Positions 16,691 to 25,151 of a stretch of 50,504 nt of DNA are shown piece by piece. The notes beneath the pieces are model-generated. The model was not told the DNA's origin. It worked only from the letters and a program-made list of their open reading frames with translations, and searched no databases. Positions within the stretch are counted from its first letter, which is position 1, and every line of letters begins with the position of its first letter. This stretch comes from JBAVVD01 sp049697115 (GTDB lineage Bacteria > Acidobacteriota > Aminicenantia > Aminicenantales > UBA4085), in assembly GCA_049697115.1 (NCBI GenBank), contig JBAVVD010000008.1, forward strand, positions 1 through 50,504, in the 5' to 3' direction. Position numbers and translations under genes: made by a program.

Positions 16691-17542
16691 ATGAAAAGGA
16701 TTTATGCCCGGAGGAATCCGTCCCTTCTGGTCTTTACAGACCTGGATGGAACGCTCCTCGACCACAAGACATATTCCTTTGCCCCGGCCCTTCCGGTTCT
16801 TCATACACTGGAGGAAAGAAACATTCCCGTTATTTTTTGCACGAGTAAGACTCGGGCCGAAACGGAGATGTTCCGGCGGGAACTTCACAATACCCATCCG
16901 TTCATTTCGGAAAACGGAGGGGCGGTCTATATCCCAAAGGATTACTTTCCCCACAATTTCCCTTATACAAAAAAAAACGCGGATTACCTGACGATCGAAC
17001 TCGGCACTCCCTATCCCAGGCTCAGAAAAGCTTTCCTGGAGATGAAAAGTCGTTTTCCGGACACGATGACAGGATTCGGCGACCTCTCGTCCGAGGAAGT
17101 GGCCGACCTCTGCGGCATCCCGCCCTCTTATGCCGAACTGGCCAAACAGAGAGAATATGACGAGCCTTTTCTCCTGAAAGCGAAAACTCTTGAAGGCCCT
17201 GTCCGAAAGATGGCCGAGGAGGCAAACCTGCAGGTCACGCAGGGCGGCCGATTTTACCATCTCATGGGAAACAACGATAAAGGCAAAGCGGTCCGGCTCC
17301 TCAAGAACCTCTATAAAAAAAAATCCAGGAATTTGAAAGCAATTGCCCTTGGAGACAATCTCAACGACCTGCCGATGCTGGAGGCTGCGGACTTCCCTGT
17401 TCTCATTCAAAAGCCGGACGGAAGTTACGACCCTTCAGTGAAGCTTGCGCATCTGACCTACGCTCCGGATTGCGGGCCCGCCGGCTGGTCAAAAGCTCTG
17501 TGTGAATTGCTCCAAAAATTATCCGGAGGGCTCCAACAATAA
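16691..17542 (+). CDS. mpgP: HAD phosphatase, mannosyl/glucosyl-3-phosphoglycerate phosphatase family
   Basis: A 283-residue HAD enzyme of the MPGP family that dephosphorylates glycosyl-3-phosphoglycerate to the glycosylglycerate. Seen: the nucleophile motif VFTDLDGTLLD, motif II CTSKTRAE, FISENGGAVYIP, the family-specific REYDEPF and GGRFYHLMGNNDKGKA, and the metal motif GDNLNDLPML. As gpgS follows 15 bases later, the natural substrate is probably glucosyl-3-phosphoglycerate, so gpgP may be the better name. ATG 16691 was chosen as it starts the conserved domain; the SD is weak. The frame remains open upstream across the promoter. Confidence 0.88.
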   Translation: MKRIYARRNPSLLVFTDLDGTLLDHKTYSFAPALPVLHTLEERNIPVIFCTSKTRAETEMFRRELHNTHPFISENGGAVYIPKDYFPHNFPYTKKNADYLTIELGTPYPRLRKAFLEMKSRFPDTMTGFGDLSSEEVADLCGIPPSYAELAKQREYDEPFLLKAKTLEGPVRKMAEEANLQVTQGGRFYHLMGNNDKGKAVRLLKNLYKKKSRNLKAIALGDNLNDLPMLEAADFPVLIQKPDGSYDPSVKLAHLTYAPDCGPAGWSKALCELLQKLSGGLQQ

Positions 17543-17557
17543 ATAAAGGAGGATCCA

Positions 17558-18775
17558 ATGGCTGATTTTCATCAAACCGGTTTCATCACCACATTTCATC
17601 GGTTCAGCTCCATGAACCTGGAACGCATGGAAAAAGAACTGACGGAGTTCAACCGGCACCGTCCGATAGCTCTTGTCCTTCCCATTACACCGACAGAGCT
17701 CACGGCCCCCGCCATCAATGGAATATTGGCCAACCTCAAGGAAGTTCCCTATCTCAATGAGATTGTCATTACATTAGGACGGACCTCAAATCCGGAAGAC
17801 CTTGAAAAAACAAGAGAACTTTTTTCCATCCTGCCTCAAAAAAAACAGATCATCTGGGCTTCCGGCCCTGCCGTGGGAAAGCTTTACAAACTTCTGGAAG
17901 ACAATGACCTTCCCGTAGGAGACGACGGCAAGGGGCGTTCGGCATGGACCGCCTACGGGTACATCCTGGCCAAGGAGGAAAGCAAAGTCATTGCCCTGCA
18001 CGACTGCGACATCGTCAATCACTCCCGGGAGCTTCTGGGAAGGCTCTGCTATCCCGTGGCCTCGCCGAACATTGATTACGCCTTCTGTAAGGGATACTAT
18101 GCACGGGTCACAGACCGCATGCACGGCCGGGTCACCCGGCTTTTTGTCACGCCTCTCATCCGGAGCCTGGAAAAAATCTTCGGACATCTGCCCTTCCTCG
18201 TCTATATGGACAGCTTCCGCTATCCTCTGGCCGGAGAATTCTCCATGCTGGCCGACCTGGCTCGGATCAACCGGATCCCCAGCGATTGGGGACTTGAGGT
18301 GGAGACTCTGGCCGAAGTCTACCGCAATTACTCCCTGAGAAGAGTCTGCCAGGCCGAGCTCTGTGAAACGTATGAACACAAGCACCAGCCGCTTTCCGCG
18401 GAAAACCCGAAGACCGGTCTGATGAAGATGTCCATCGACATCGGCAAGTCCCTGTTCCGGAACCTCGCCATTGAGGGATCCATCCTCAGCGAAAGCGTGC
18501 TGAACACACTCGTCATCAACTACCTGCGGACCGCCAAGGACGCCATTAAGCGCTACAGCGACGATTCCGCCATCAACGGCCTTATTTTCGACCGCCACCA
18601 GGAGACCATCATGGTCGAAGCCTTCACCAAAGCGATTCAGATTGCCGGCAAAGATTTTCTGGAGAATCCTCTGTACTCCCCGCTCATCCCCAACTGGAAC
18701 AGGGTCACTTCGGCCATTCCCGATTTTCTCCAGCAGTTGAAGGAGACCGTCGAAAAAGAAAACCGCCCCAGATAG
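17558..18775 (+). CDS. gpgS: Glucosyl-3-phosphoglycerate synthase (GT81 type)
   Basis: A 405-residue cytoplasmic glycosyltransferase that moves glucose from a nucleotide sugar to 3-phosphoglycerate, the first step of glucosylglycerate synthesis. Seen: IALVLPITPTELTAPAI, LPVGDDGKGRSAWTAYGY, the metal motif IALHDCDIVNHSRELL, FCKGYYARVTDRMHGRVTRL, YPLAGEFSM and DWGLEVETLAEVY, in the order found in archaeal and Persephonella-type GpgS. ATG 17558 follows AAAGGAGG. It is coupled to the phosphatase gene. The product is a compatible solute used against salt or heat stress. The next gene converges 24 bases downstream. Confidence 0.88.
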   Translation: MADFHQTGFITTFHRFSSMNLERMEKELTEFNRHRPIALVLPITPTELTAPAINGILANLKEVPYLNEIVITLGRTSNPEDLEKTRELFSILPQKKQIIWASGPAVGKLYKLLEDNDLPVGDDGKGRSAWTAYGYILAKEESKVIALHDCDIVNHSRELLGRLCYPVASPNIDYAFCKGYYARVTDRMHGRVTRLFVTPLIRSLEKIFGHLPFLVYMDSFRYPLAGEFSMLADLARINRIPSDWGLEVETLAEVYRNYSLRRVCQAELCETYEHKHQPLSAENPKTGLMKMSIDIGKSLFRNLAIEGSILSESVLNTLVINYLRTAKDAIKRYSDDSAINGLIFDRHQETIMVEAFTKAIQIAGKDFLENPLYSPLIPNWNRVTSAIPDFLQQLKETVEKENRPR

Positions 18776-18799
18776 CGGACCAGACCGGCCGGCGAGAGG

Positions 18800-19222
18800 T
18801 CAGACGTCTTCCGGACCGGGGCGGAAGGCGCGCCCCTTTTTGATTTCCGAACGTTTCCGCTTTTCCTCAAGCATTTTCAAGCGAGCCCGCTTTGACCGCT
18901 TTCTTTTCTGACGGCGGATTTTCTCAATTCTCTGCTGCTCCTCGCTCTTTGTCCTGAGGATGAGTGCTTCTATCTTGCCGGCCAGAATTCTCCGGGCCAG
19001 AAACCGGTTGATGGATTGGAACCTCTCCCTCTGGCATTTGACCTCGATTCCTGTGGGGATGTGTTTGAGATAGACACAGGTCGAGGTTTTATTCACCTTC
19101 TGGCCGCCTTTTCCCGAGGAACGGATAAATTTCTCGACGAGATCCTTCTCCAGAATTCCAAGCCGCTCCATCTTCTCGCGCAGGCTGTTTTCACTTTCCG
19201 GACGCACGCCAAATTTCATCAT
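18800..19222 (-). CDS. Release-factor-like protein (RF-1 domain, GGQ motif)
   Basis: A 140-residue protein carrying the peptidyl-tRNA-hydrolysing domain of class I release factors. SSGKGGQKVNKTSTCVYLKH contains the catalytic GGQ, and HIPTGIEVKCQRERFQSINR follows as in RF1 and RF2. There is no codon-recognition domain. The C-terminus is very basic (KIRRQKRKRSKRARLKMLEE), as in ArfB/YaeJ-like ribosome-rescue factors. It probably frees stalled ribosomes, but a diverged RF paralogue with another role is possible. Adjacent ATGs at 19222 and 19219 are both usable; the SD is weak. Confidence 0.85.
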   Translation of the reverse strand: MMKFGVRPESENSLREKMERLGILEKDLVEKFIRSSGKGGQKVNKTSTCVYLKHIPTGIEVKCQRERFQSINRFLARRILAGKIEALILRTKSEEQQRIEKIRRQKRKRSKRARLKMLEEKRKRSEIKKGRAFRPGPEDV

Positions 19223-19260
19223 TATTCTAAAAAAATAGAATTTCTTCCATTTTGAGTATA

Positions 19261-19323
19261 AAGGAGATATTCGGAATGAACTCGCTCCCCTTCAGGTTTT
19301 TCACGCCGTTCCCTCTCCGCTCC
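19261..19323. repeat. Intergenic repeat element, copy F (short form)
   Basis: Begins with AGGAGATATTCGGAATG. Positions 19281-19323 are then identical, over 43 bases, to the reverse strand of the element at 22262-22322 (CTCGCTCCCCTTCAGG and on to CCCTCTCCGCTCC). It sits in the divergent gap between the RF-like gene and the M14 peptidase gene. No inverted outer arm is found on its right side, so this copy is truncated. Confidence 0.8.
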
Positions 19324-19470
19324 ATAATTATACATGAATTGACGATCCACTTTTCAGGATATCTGAATAATCCAGGCTAATCAAGACCAATAATCGGCAG
19401 TAAATGTTGACTCATGGGAGTAATTTCACTAAACTTTCTAGCCATACATATTATCGATAAGGATTTCCAA

Positions 19471-21132
19471 ATGAAAAAGTCAAATCATCTCATTCACAGG
19501 CTTTGTTTTATTCTGATCCTTGGAAGCCTCTTCCTGGGGGCCTATTCCTCAACGGAAAAACAGCCTCTCACAGTTGCTGAGTCCAGCGGTTTCAGGGCCA
19601 CTTCCCGCTATGCCGACGTCATGGCCTTTATCCGCGAGCTTCAGAGACAGACTCCCTGGATCAAGGTGGAATCCCTGTGCCGGAGTGCAGAGGGGAAAGA
19701 GGTTCCTCTTCTGATTCTTGGAAACCCTGTCCCTTCATCCCTTTCCGAAGTCAAATCCTCGGGAAAAGGAGTCGTTTACATCCAGGCCAACATACACGCC
19801 GGGGAAGTCGAAGGCAAAGAGGCTTCGCTCATGCTCGCCAGGGACATCCTCCAGCAGCAAAATCCGCCTTACCTGGACAGGCTGGTCATCCTTATTGCAC
19901 CCATTTTTAATGCGGACGGAAACGACAAAATCAGCCCCAGTAACCGCCGGAATCAGCCTGGGCCGGAAGAAGGCGTCGGCATACGGCCCAACGGACAGAA
20001 CCTTGATTTGAACCGTGATGCCATCAAGCTGGAGAGCCCTGAACTCCAGGGCCTGCTCAAAAATGTCCTTTTGAACTGGGACCCGCTCCTGCTCGTGGAC
20101 TGCCATACAACCAATGGCGCTTACCACGAACAGACGGTCACTTATTCCTGGCCGCTCAATCCCAACGGCAGCCCCGCTCTCATCGAATACCAACGATCGA
20201 AAATGCTGCCCTCTATCAACAAAATCCTGAAAGAAAAATATGCCACCCTCGGCCTTCCCTATGGCGGATTCAGAGATTATAGAGATCCGGACAAGGGGTG
20301 GGAAACGTTCGGTCCCCAGCCGAGGTACATCACCAATTACATCGGCCTGAGAAACAGGCTGGCCATCCTGGACGAAAACTATGTCCATGCCGATTATAAA
20401 ACGCGCGTATTCAGCAATTACCATTTCCTCCTTGCCATTCTGGACTATTGCTACGGCCATCTGGATGAACTGAACCGACTGGTTGGTGAAGCCGACCGGA
20501 AGACGGTTCAAAGGGGCCTCAATCCCCAGGAAAACGATATTTTTGCCGTCGAATATGAGCTGAGAGCGCTTCCGGATCCTGTGACCATTCTCGGGTTCGA
20601 AACAGAAGTCATCCAGAGAGAGGACTCTCCCTTCCCGCAGCTCAAAAAGATGGACCGGAAAAAACCGTACACCGTCCCCTATTTTGCCGATTATGTCCCC
20701 AAAAGAACGGTTCCTTTCCCTTCCGGCTATCTCATTTCTCCGCCCGCGTCCGAAATCGTCCAGAAGCTCCTCCAGCACGGCCTGACCGTGGAGAGGCTGG
20801 CCGAGGCTGTGACTCTGGAAGTCGAATCTTTCAAAATCAAGGAAATCAAGAGCGCCGAGAGAATTTTCCAGGGCCATCGCCTGAACAAGGTCAAAGGTGA
20901 GTACGTCAGGGAAAAGAAGGAATTTCCGGAAGGGACAATATTTGTTTCTACCGCCCAGCCCCTGGCCGGCCTTGCCGCCTATCTTCTCGAGGCAGAAAGC
21001 GACGACGGCCTTCTTGTCTGGAATTTCTTTGAAAGAAATCTCGTTCCCCAGTGGGGAAGAGGCTATGAGACCTACTCTGTGCACAGGCTTTTGAAGCCCG
21101 TGAACCTGGCTAAAGTGACCGTAAAGGAGTGA
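19471..21132 (+). CDS. Exported M14-family zinc carboxypeptidase
   Basis: A 553-residue secreted or periplasmic metallopeptidase. A signal peptide (about 1-25, LCFILILGSLFLGAYSS) is followed by the M14 domain. ANIHAGEVEGKE gives the zinc ligands H109 and E112, NGQNLDLNRD is the substrate-binding Asn-Arg segment, and LLVDCHTTNG gives the third ligand. The C-terminal 200 residues form an extra domain with few recognisable features. ATG 19471 has AAGGAT upstream and starts the signal peptide; an in-frame ATG 57 bases earlier would bury it. It ends exactly one base before the stop of the convergent EIIA gene. It probably trims peptides outside the cell. Confidence 0.88.
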   Translation: MKKSNHLIHRLCFILILGSLFLGAYSSTEKQPLTVAESSGFRATSRYADVMAFIRELQRQTPWIKVESLCRSAEGKEVPLLILGNPVPSSLSEVKSSGKGVVYIQANIHAGEVEGKEASLMLARDILQQQNPPYLDRLVILIAPIFNADGNDKISPSNRRNQPGPEEGVGIRPNGQNLDLNRDAIKLESPELQGLLKNVLLNWDPLLLVDCHTTNGAYHEQTVTYSWPLNPNGSPALIEYQRSKMLPSINKILKEKYATLGLPYGGFRDYRDPDKGWETFGPQPRYITNYIGLRNRLAILDENYVHADYKTRVFSNYHFLLAILDYCYGHLDELNRLVGEADRKTVQRGLNPQENDIFAVEYELRALPDPVTILGFETEVIQREDSPFPQLKKMDRKKPYTVPYFADYVPKRTVPFPSGYLISPPASEIVQKLLQHGLTVERLAEAVTLEVESFKIKEIKSAERIFQGHRLNKVKGEYVREKKEFPEGTIFVSTAQPLAGLAAYLLEAESDDGLLVWNFFERNLVPQWGRGYETYSVHRLLKPVNLAKVTVKE

Positions 21133-21993
21133 TTATTTCTTTTTACTAATATTCTTACTTTTTTTCTTAAAAGCGACGAGGTACTTGCCGCAGTTCTCGC
21201 AGATGTAGATGTCGTTGCTCCCCTCGATGGCTGAGCTCATCTGGGTCGACACTTTCATGTTGCATCCCTGGCAGATGCCGTCATCAACTTCGGCCACAGC
21301 AAAACCATAGCGTTCCATGAGCCTGTCGAACCTGGCCATTAGAGATGCATCCAGTTCCTCTCGAATGAGATTCGCCTGCCTCTGAAAAATTCTTTGCTGG
21401 GATTTTGGAGCTTTCTTCTTTTTCATCTCGATTTCCTGGAGTTTCTTGAGAAGGCTGGCGCGGCTGATGATCTTGTCCTCCTGGGGAATCCTCAGTTCAA
21501 TCTCGGAAAGAACAGTGAACAGTTCAACCTTATCCTTGGCCTCCAGGGTCCTCCGCCGGAATTCCGGCCTGCGTAAAAACTTGGCAAGTCCGGCAAAGAG
21601 GTGGTTGAAGAGGCCGGGAAGTGACGGATTCCAGACAATGAGGATAATCAAATGGACTTTTTTCCTGTCCAGGGAATCAAAATCGATTCCTTTTTCCGAC
21701 CGGCCCACGGCGATGGCCATCTCTCCTCCTGTATCCACCCGGGCATGAGGCACGGCCACACCTTCGCCCAGGCATGTGGACTCCAGGCGCTCGCGGTCAA
21801 TAAGCCGGGTCAGGATGAGCTTCTTATTCTGGATGAGTTTCTCCTTGGCCAACACATCAAGGAGTTCCTCAATGGCCTGGACTTTGTTTTTTGCCTCCAG
21901 GTCTAAGATAACACGAGAGGGTTTGAGATAATCAGAGAAATATGAAATGGTACGAAATTCGTTCATCTCCGATGGACAGCGGTATTCTAACAT
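21133..21993 (-). CDS. PTS EIIA-like domain fused to a C4 zinc-ribbon domain
   Basis: A 286-residue cytoplasmic protein with an unusual fusion. Residues 20-165 form a fructose/mannitol/Ntr-type EIIA domain with the phosphorylatable His in GEGVAVPHARVD (H83). A charged helical, probably coiled-coil stretch follows (about 170-235). The C-terminus is a four-Cys ribbon, ICQGC then YICENCGKYL, like the C4-type zinc-ribbon (zf-RING_7/DUF164) family. No EIIB, EIIC, HPr or EI gene is nearby, so a regulatory rather than sugar-transport role (PtsN-like) is plausible. ATG 21993 has no clear SD; ATG 21966 is an alternative that keeps both domains. Confidence 0.82.
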   Translation of the reverse strand: MLEYRCPSEMNEFRTISYFSDYLKPSRVILDLEAKNKVQAIEELLDVLAKEKLIQNKKLILTRLIDRERLESTCLGEGVAVPHARVDTGGEMAIAVGRSEKGIDFDSLDRKKVHLIILIVWNPSLPGLFNHLFAGLAKFLRRPEFRRRTLEAKDKVELFTVLSEIELRIPQEDKIISRASLLKKLQEIEMKKKKAPKSQQRIFQRQANLIREELDASLMARFDRLMERYGFAVAEVDDGICQGCNMKVSTQMSSAIEGSNDIYICENCGKYLVAFKKKSKNISKKK

Positions 21994-22023
21994 AATAATT
22001 CTTTTTTCAAAAGACTTTTTTCA

Positions 22024-22209
22024 GTCTCTTTCATTTTAAGTGGATTCGTTCAAGGATGATATCCGGAATAGTAGAAGCGACCATTGAAGGTTTAGCCTTC
22101 CCGAGACGCTCCGGGAGGGAACCCGGCTTGGCCGGGCGGCGAGGATGTCTAAGCTTCTCCCGAAAAAGGGATATGCATTAGAAAAAATGGGAGCTTTCTC
22201 CCATTTTTT
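22024..22209 (+). repeat. Intergenic repeat element, copy B (full length)
   Basis: The best complete copy of the long form. It runs from CTCTTTCATTTTAAGTGG through GATATCCGGAATA, AGCGACCATTGAAGG and CCCGGCTTGGCCGGGC to the hairpin at 22182-22209. Copy A at 1-180 is the same element on the other strand. Together with the adjoining copy E it fills the 391-base gap between the EIIA gene start and the M28 gene end; no gene is seen there. Confidence 0.88.
22182..22209. terminator. Bidirectional terminator hairpin at the end of repeat B
   Basis: AAAAAATGGGAG (22182-22193), loop CTTT, CTCCCATTTTTT (22198-22209): a perfect 12-base-pair stem with six T on either strand. It should stop minus-strand read-through from the M28 gene towards the EIIA gene, and any plus-strand transcript. 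Confidence 0.8.
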
Positions 22210-22221
22210 AATCTTCCTTTT

Positions 22222-22353
22222 AATGAAAAAATCAATGAGGCGAGTTCCGCAGCCGCCTCCAGGAGCGGAGAGGGAACGGCGTGAAAAACCTGAAGGGGAG
22301 CGAGGCTATTCCGGATATCTTCCTCTCTCATTCACACGCACTGGATGAGAACC
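22222..22353 (-). repeat. Intergenic repeat element, copy E
   Basis: Read on the minus strand it runs from GGTTCTCATCCAG through GGAAGATATCCGGAATAGC into the 43-base block shared exactly with copy F. It then carries a further GC-rich stretch (GGAGGCGGCTGCGGAAC). It lies tail to tail with copy B, so the pair forms a large compound inverted repeat ending 32 bases from the M28 stop. Confidence 0.8.
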
Positions 22354-22384
22354 TAATTTTGTATCACCCATTTTGGGTCTGCAC

Positions 22385-23992
22385 TCATCGATGGAAAGAG
22401 CTTGTCTCCCTGAACTGAGGCAGTGTCTCTTGCCGGGCAAGGAGGGCAATGATTTCTTGAGCCCAGCGGGCAATCTGCACAGTTCCCCGCAGGTCCCAGT
22501 CGGATTCCATTTCGTCTGAAACCTTATGGTATTTAAACTTCTGGTATTCCTCAGTCTTTTTCTGGATATGCTCCCTGTCTTTCCCTTGGGAAACGACGCC
22601 CTCATGGAGCCAGACGGCCGGAATCCCGTTGCGGGCGAAGCTCAACTGGTCGGAGCGGAAGAAGAATCCCAGTGGGCCGCTCTGTTCAGGGATGTATTTG
22701 AGCCCCAATTTTTTTGCCGCCTGGCGGCAAATCTCATCCAGATCCGAATGCTTCCCGCCTATGGCATAGACATCCTTGGTTTCTCCCCAGACATTGGTCA
22801 TTTCCAGGTTAAGATTGGCCAGGACAGAGGAAGAAGGGAAAGGAAGATGGCGAGCCAGATAGTCTGAGCCGAGGAGCCCTTCCTCTTCGGCCGAGACAGC
22901 CGCAAAGACAAGATGGACGCCTGATCGAAGGGGCTTTTGGGAGTAATAACGGGCCAGGGCCAGGAGTGTCGCTGAAGCAGAGCAATTGTCCACGGCTCCA
23001 TTATAGATCTGGTCGCCGGCCTTCCTTTCATCCTTTCCCAGATGGTCGTAGTGGGCAGAGAGGAGGATATAACGGTCTCCGTCTTTTCTTTTCTTGCCGC
23101 GGACAATGCCCGCAATATTCTCCGTCTTGACGGCGCGGAAAACCGGCTTCTGACGGACTCTGGCCTCCAGGCCCAAGGGCACAGGCGCAAAGTCTTTTTG
23201 TTCGGCACGGGCGGCCAAATAACTGCGCTCAAGCCCTGCCCCTCCCAGAATGGCCTCTGCCGTCTTCTCATGAATCCATCCCTGGAAATAAAGCGATGGT
23301 TTTCTGCCTGGCAAAAAAAAGCGCTCCCTGGACCAGGAATTCTGAAGCACCTCCCAGCCATAGGCCGCCCCTCTGGTATTGTGAATGATGAGAACGCCTG
23401 TCGCCCCCAGCTCTGCGGCCTTTTCGAATTTGTAAATCCAGCGCCCGTAATAGGTCATGTCCTCCCCATCAAAGATACCGCCCGGACGATTTCCGGGCTC
23501 ATTGATTTCGACAAGCAGGACCTTTCCCTTCAGGTCAGCGCCCTTGATGTCATCCCAGTTTCTCTCCGGAGCCTGGATGAGATAGCCCGCATAGATCAGT
23601 TCTCCTTCCACTCCTTCCGGACAATCCTCACGGAAAGATTGAATGACAAATTCCTCACGGAACCTGGGAGTGATAGTGAGGCGATCTGAAAAAATTTCCA
23701 GACGCGCCTCCGGGTCAGGGGTCGCCCCCTTAAGTTCAAATATCTGGCGATAGCTTTCGCCGAAAGCGGGCTCAAGCTTCAGGCCGCGAAAATAATTCTC
23801 CTGGTAGAGAGCGGCCACAGCCAGCCCTCGGCTCCCGACTCCCCGTCCCTCCAGGAGGTCATCGGAAAGGAAGCGAATATGAGATTCAATCTCATGGATT
23901 GACAGCGGAGGCGGCGAACCCTTGCAGGCCCAAGACAAAAGAATGACAAGCAATAAAGGGATCCAAATGGGAATGTCTTTAATTCTGTCCAT
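22385..23992 (-). CDS. Envelope M28-family metallopeptidase with PA-type insert
   Basis: A 535-residue M28 aminopeptidase. The N-terminus (MDRIKDIPIWIPLLLVILLSWACKG) is a signal sequence ending in a possible lipobox Cys. A protease-associated-like insert spans about 120-300. Metal-site motifs are LSAHYDHLGKD (His), NGAVDNCSASATLL (Asp), AAVSAEEEGLLGS (Glu pair) and, towards the C-terminus, FFFRSDQLSFARNGIPAVWLHEG. ATG 23992 was chosen because AAAGGAGG lies just upstream; the frame opens 17 codons earlier. It is the last gene of a minus-strand run that begins at 28822. It probably releases amino acids from peptides at the cell surface. Confidence 0.88.
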   Translation of the reverse strand: MDRIKDIPIWIPLLLVILLSWACKGSPPPLSIHEIESHIRFLSDDLLEGRGVGSRGLAVAALYQENYFRGLKLEPAFGESYRQIFELKGATPDPEARLEIFSDRLTITPRFREEFVIQSFREDCPEGVEGELIYAGYLIQAPERNWDDIKGADLKGKVLLVEINEPGNRPGGIFDGEDMTYYGRWIYKFEKAAELGATGVLIIHNTRGAAYGWEVLQNSWSRERFFLPGRKPSLYFQGWIHEKTAEAILGGAGLERSYLAARAEQKDFAPVPLGLEARVRQKPVFRAVKTENIAGIVRGKKRKDGDRYILLSAHYDHLGKDERKAGDQIYNGAVDNCSASATLLALARYYSQKPLRSGVHLVFAAVSAEEEGLLGSDYLARHLPFPSSSVLANLNLEMTNVWGETKDVYAIGGKHSDLDEICRQAAKKLGLKYIPEQSGPLGFFFRSDQLSFARNGIPAVWLHEGVVSQGKDREHIQKKTEEYQKFKYHKVSDEMESDWDLRGTVQIARWAQEIIALLARQETLPQFRETSSFHR

Positions 23993-24120
23993 CCTTCCTC
24001 CTTTGTATTGTTCTCCGGAAATTTGAAAGATTCCTTTCACCACACATCCAGATCACCCCTCTGAAGAATATTTAAAATGTTAGTTCCGAGGTCAGGAAAA
24101 CCTTGATCCGCATCCGCATT

Positions 24121-25113
24121 TTATCGCAAGCCATAGTTGTGGGGAGTGCGTTCTTCATTGCGGTCAGTGGCCGGCGGCGGTTCCGGGGAGAGGCTGGAAA
24201 TCTCGCTGCGCAGCTCCGGCGTCATTGTCATTTCAAGCGAAGCGAATGCCGTCTTCAACTGGTCCATATTCCGGGCACCTATTATCGGAGCCGTGACCGC
24301 GGGATGACTGGCCACCCAGGCAATGGCCAGGCTCGCCGGCTCGACGTTGCATCTCTTCGCCAGCGCCGTGAAACGCTCGGCTGTCTCATACATCCAGTCC
24401 ACGCCGTATCGGGTCTGATACATTCTATTCTCAATCAGACGTCCGGAATCCGGACGCCTGGAGACGCCGTATTTTCCTGTCAAGAGTCCGCCGCCAAGCG
24501 GACTGTAAGGAATGACGCCCAGGCCTTCCGCCAGGGCCATGGGCAAAATTTCAACCTCAGCCTGCCGCTTGACAAGGTTATACATGGGCTGAATGCAGGC
24601 CAAAGCGGCCAGCCCTTTTCCGGCTGCAATTCCCAGCGCCTTCTCCGTCTGCCAGGCGGCAAAATTACTGGCTCCTGGATAGAGGATTTTCCCCTGGCGC
24701 ACGAGGTCATCCAAGGCACGAAGAGTTTCTTCCAAAGGCGTCACGTCGTCAAAGCGGTGGATAAAGTAAAAGTCTATCCGATCCGTCGCCAGACGCTTCA
24801 GGCTGGCCTCCACAGCATACAGGATGTGCCGGCGGGTCGCTCCCCTGGCGTTCATATCTTCAGAGGTGGGAAAATAGACCTTACTTGTAATGAGGACCTC
24901 TTGGCGGCAGCTGCGGATGAGTCTTCCCAGAATTTCCTCCGCCCTCCCTGCCTGATAGACATCGGCGCAGTCAAAGAAGTTGATTCCCATTTCCCGCGCG
25001 CTGTGGAAAAGGGCCGCGGATGTCTCCTCATCGGCCTCTTTGCCGAAGGTCATCGTCCCCAGGCAGAGGGCGGAAACCTTGACGCCCGTTTGACCTAAAT
25101 ACTTATATTCCAT
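24121..25113 (-). CDS. Aldo/keto reductase
   Basis: A 330-residue cytoplasmic TIM-barrel oxidoreductase using NADPH. The catalytic tetrad is visible: Asp48 and Tyr53 in INFFDCADVYQAG, Lys78 in LITSKVYF and His119 in DFYFIHRFD. The C-terminal WVASHPAVTAPIIGARNMDQ is the cofactor-binding segment. It resembles the YajO/IolS-like group acting on small aldehydes or ketones; the substrate is unknown. AGAGGTT precedes the ATG. It follows the NEW3-like gene by 38 bases and so is likely in its operon. Confidence 0.92.
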   Translation of the reverse strand: MEYKYLGQTGVKVSALCLGTMTFGKEADEETSAALFHSAREMGINFFDCADVYQAGRAEEILGRLIRSCRQEVLITSKVYFPTSEDMNARGATRRHILYAVEASLKRLATDRIDFYFIHRFDDVTPLEETLRALDDLVRQGKILYPGASNFAAWQTEKALGIAAGKGLAALACIQPMYNLVKRQAEVEILPMALAEGLGVIPYSPLGGGLLTGKYGVSRRPDSGRLIENRMYQTRYGVDWMYETAERFTALAKRCNVEPASLAIAWVASHPAVTAPIIGARNMDQLKTAFASLEMTMTPELRSEISSLSPEPPPATDRNEERTPHNYGLR

Positions 25114-25151
25114 TTGAACCTCTGAATGGCTTTATTTTGCCTTCCGGCAAA

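Noticed and set aside
19735..21084. 449-codon open frame on the minus strand
   Set aside because: Antisense shadow of the M14 peptidase gene, whose catalytic motifs are all on the plus strand.
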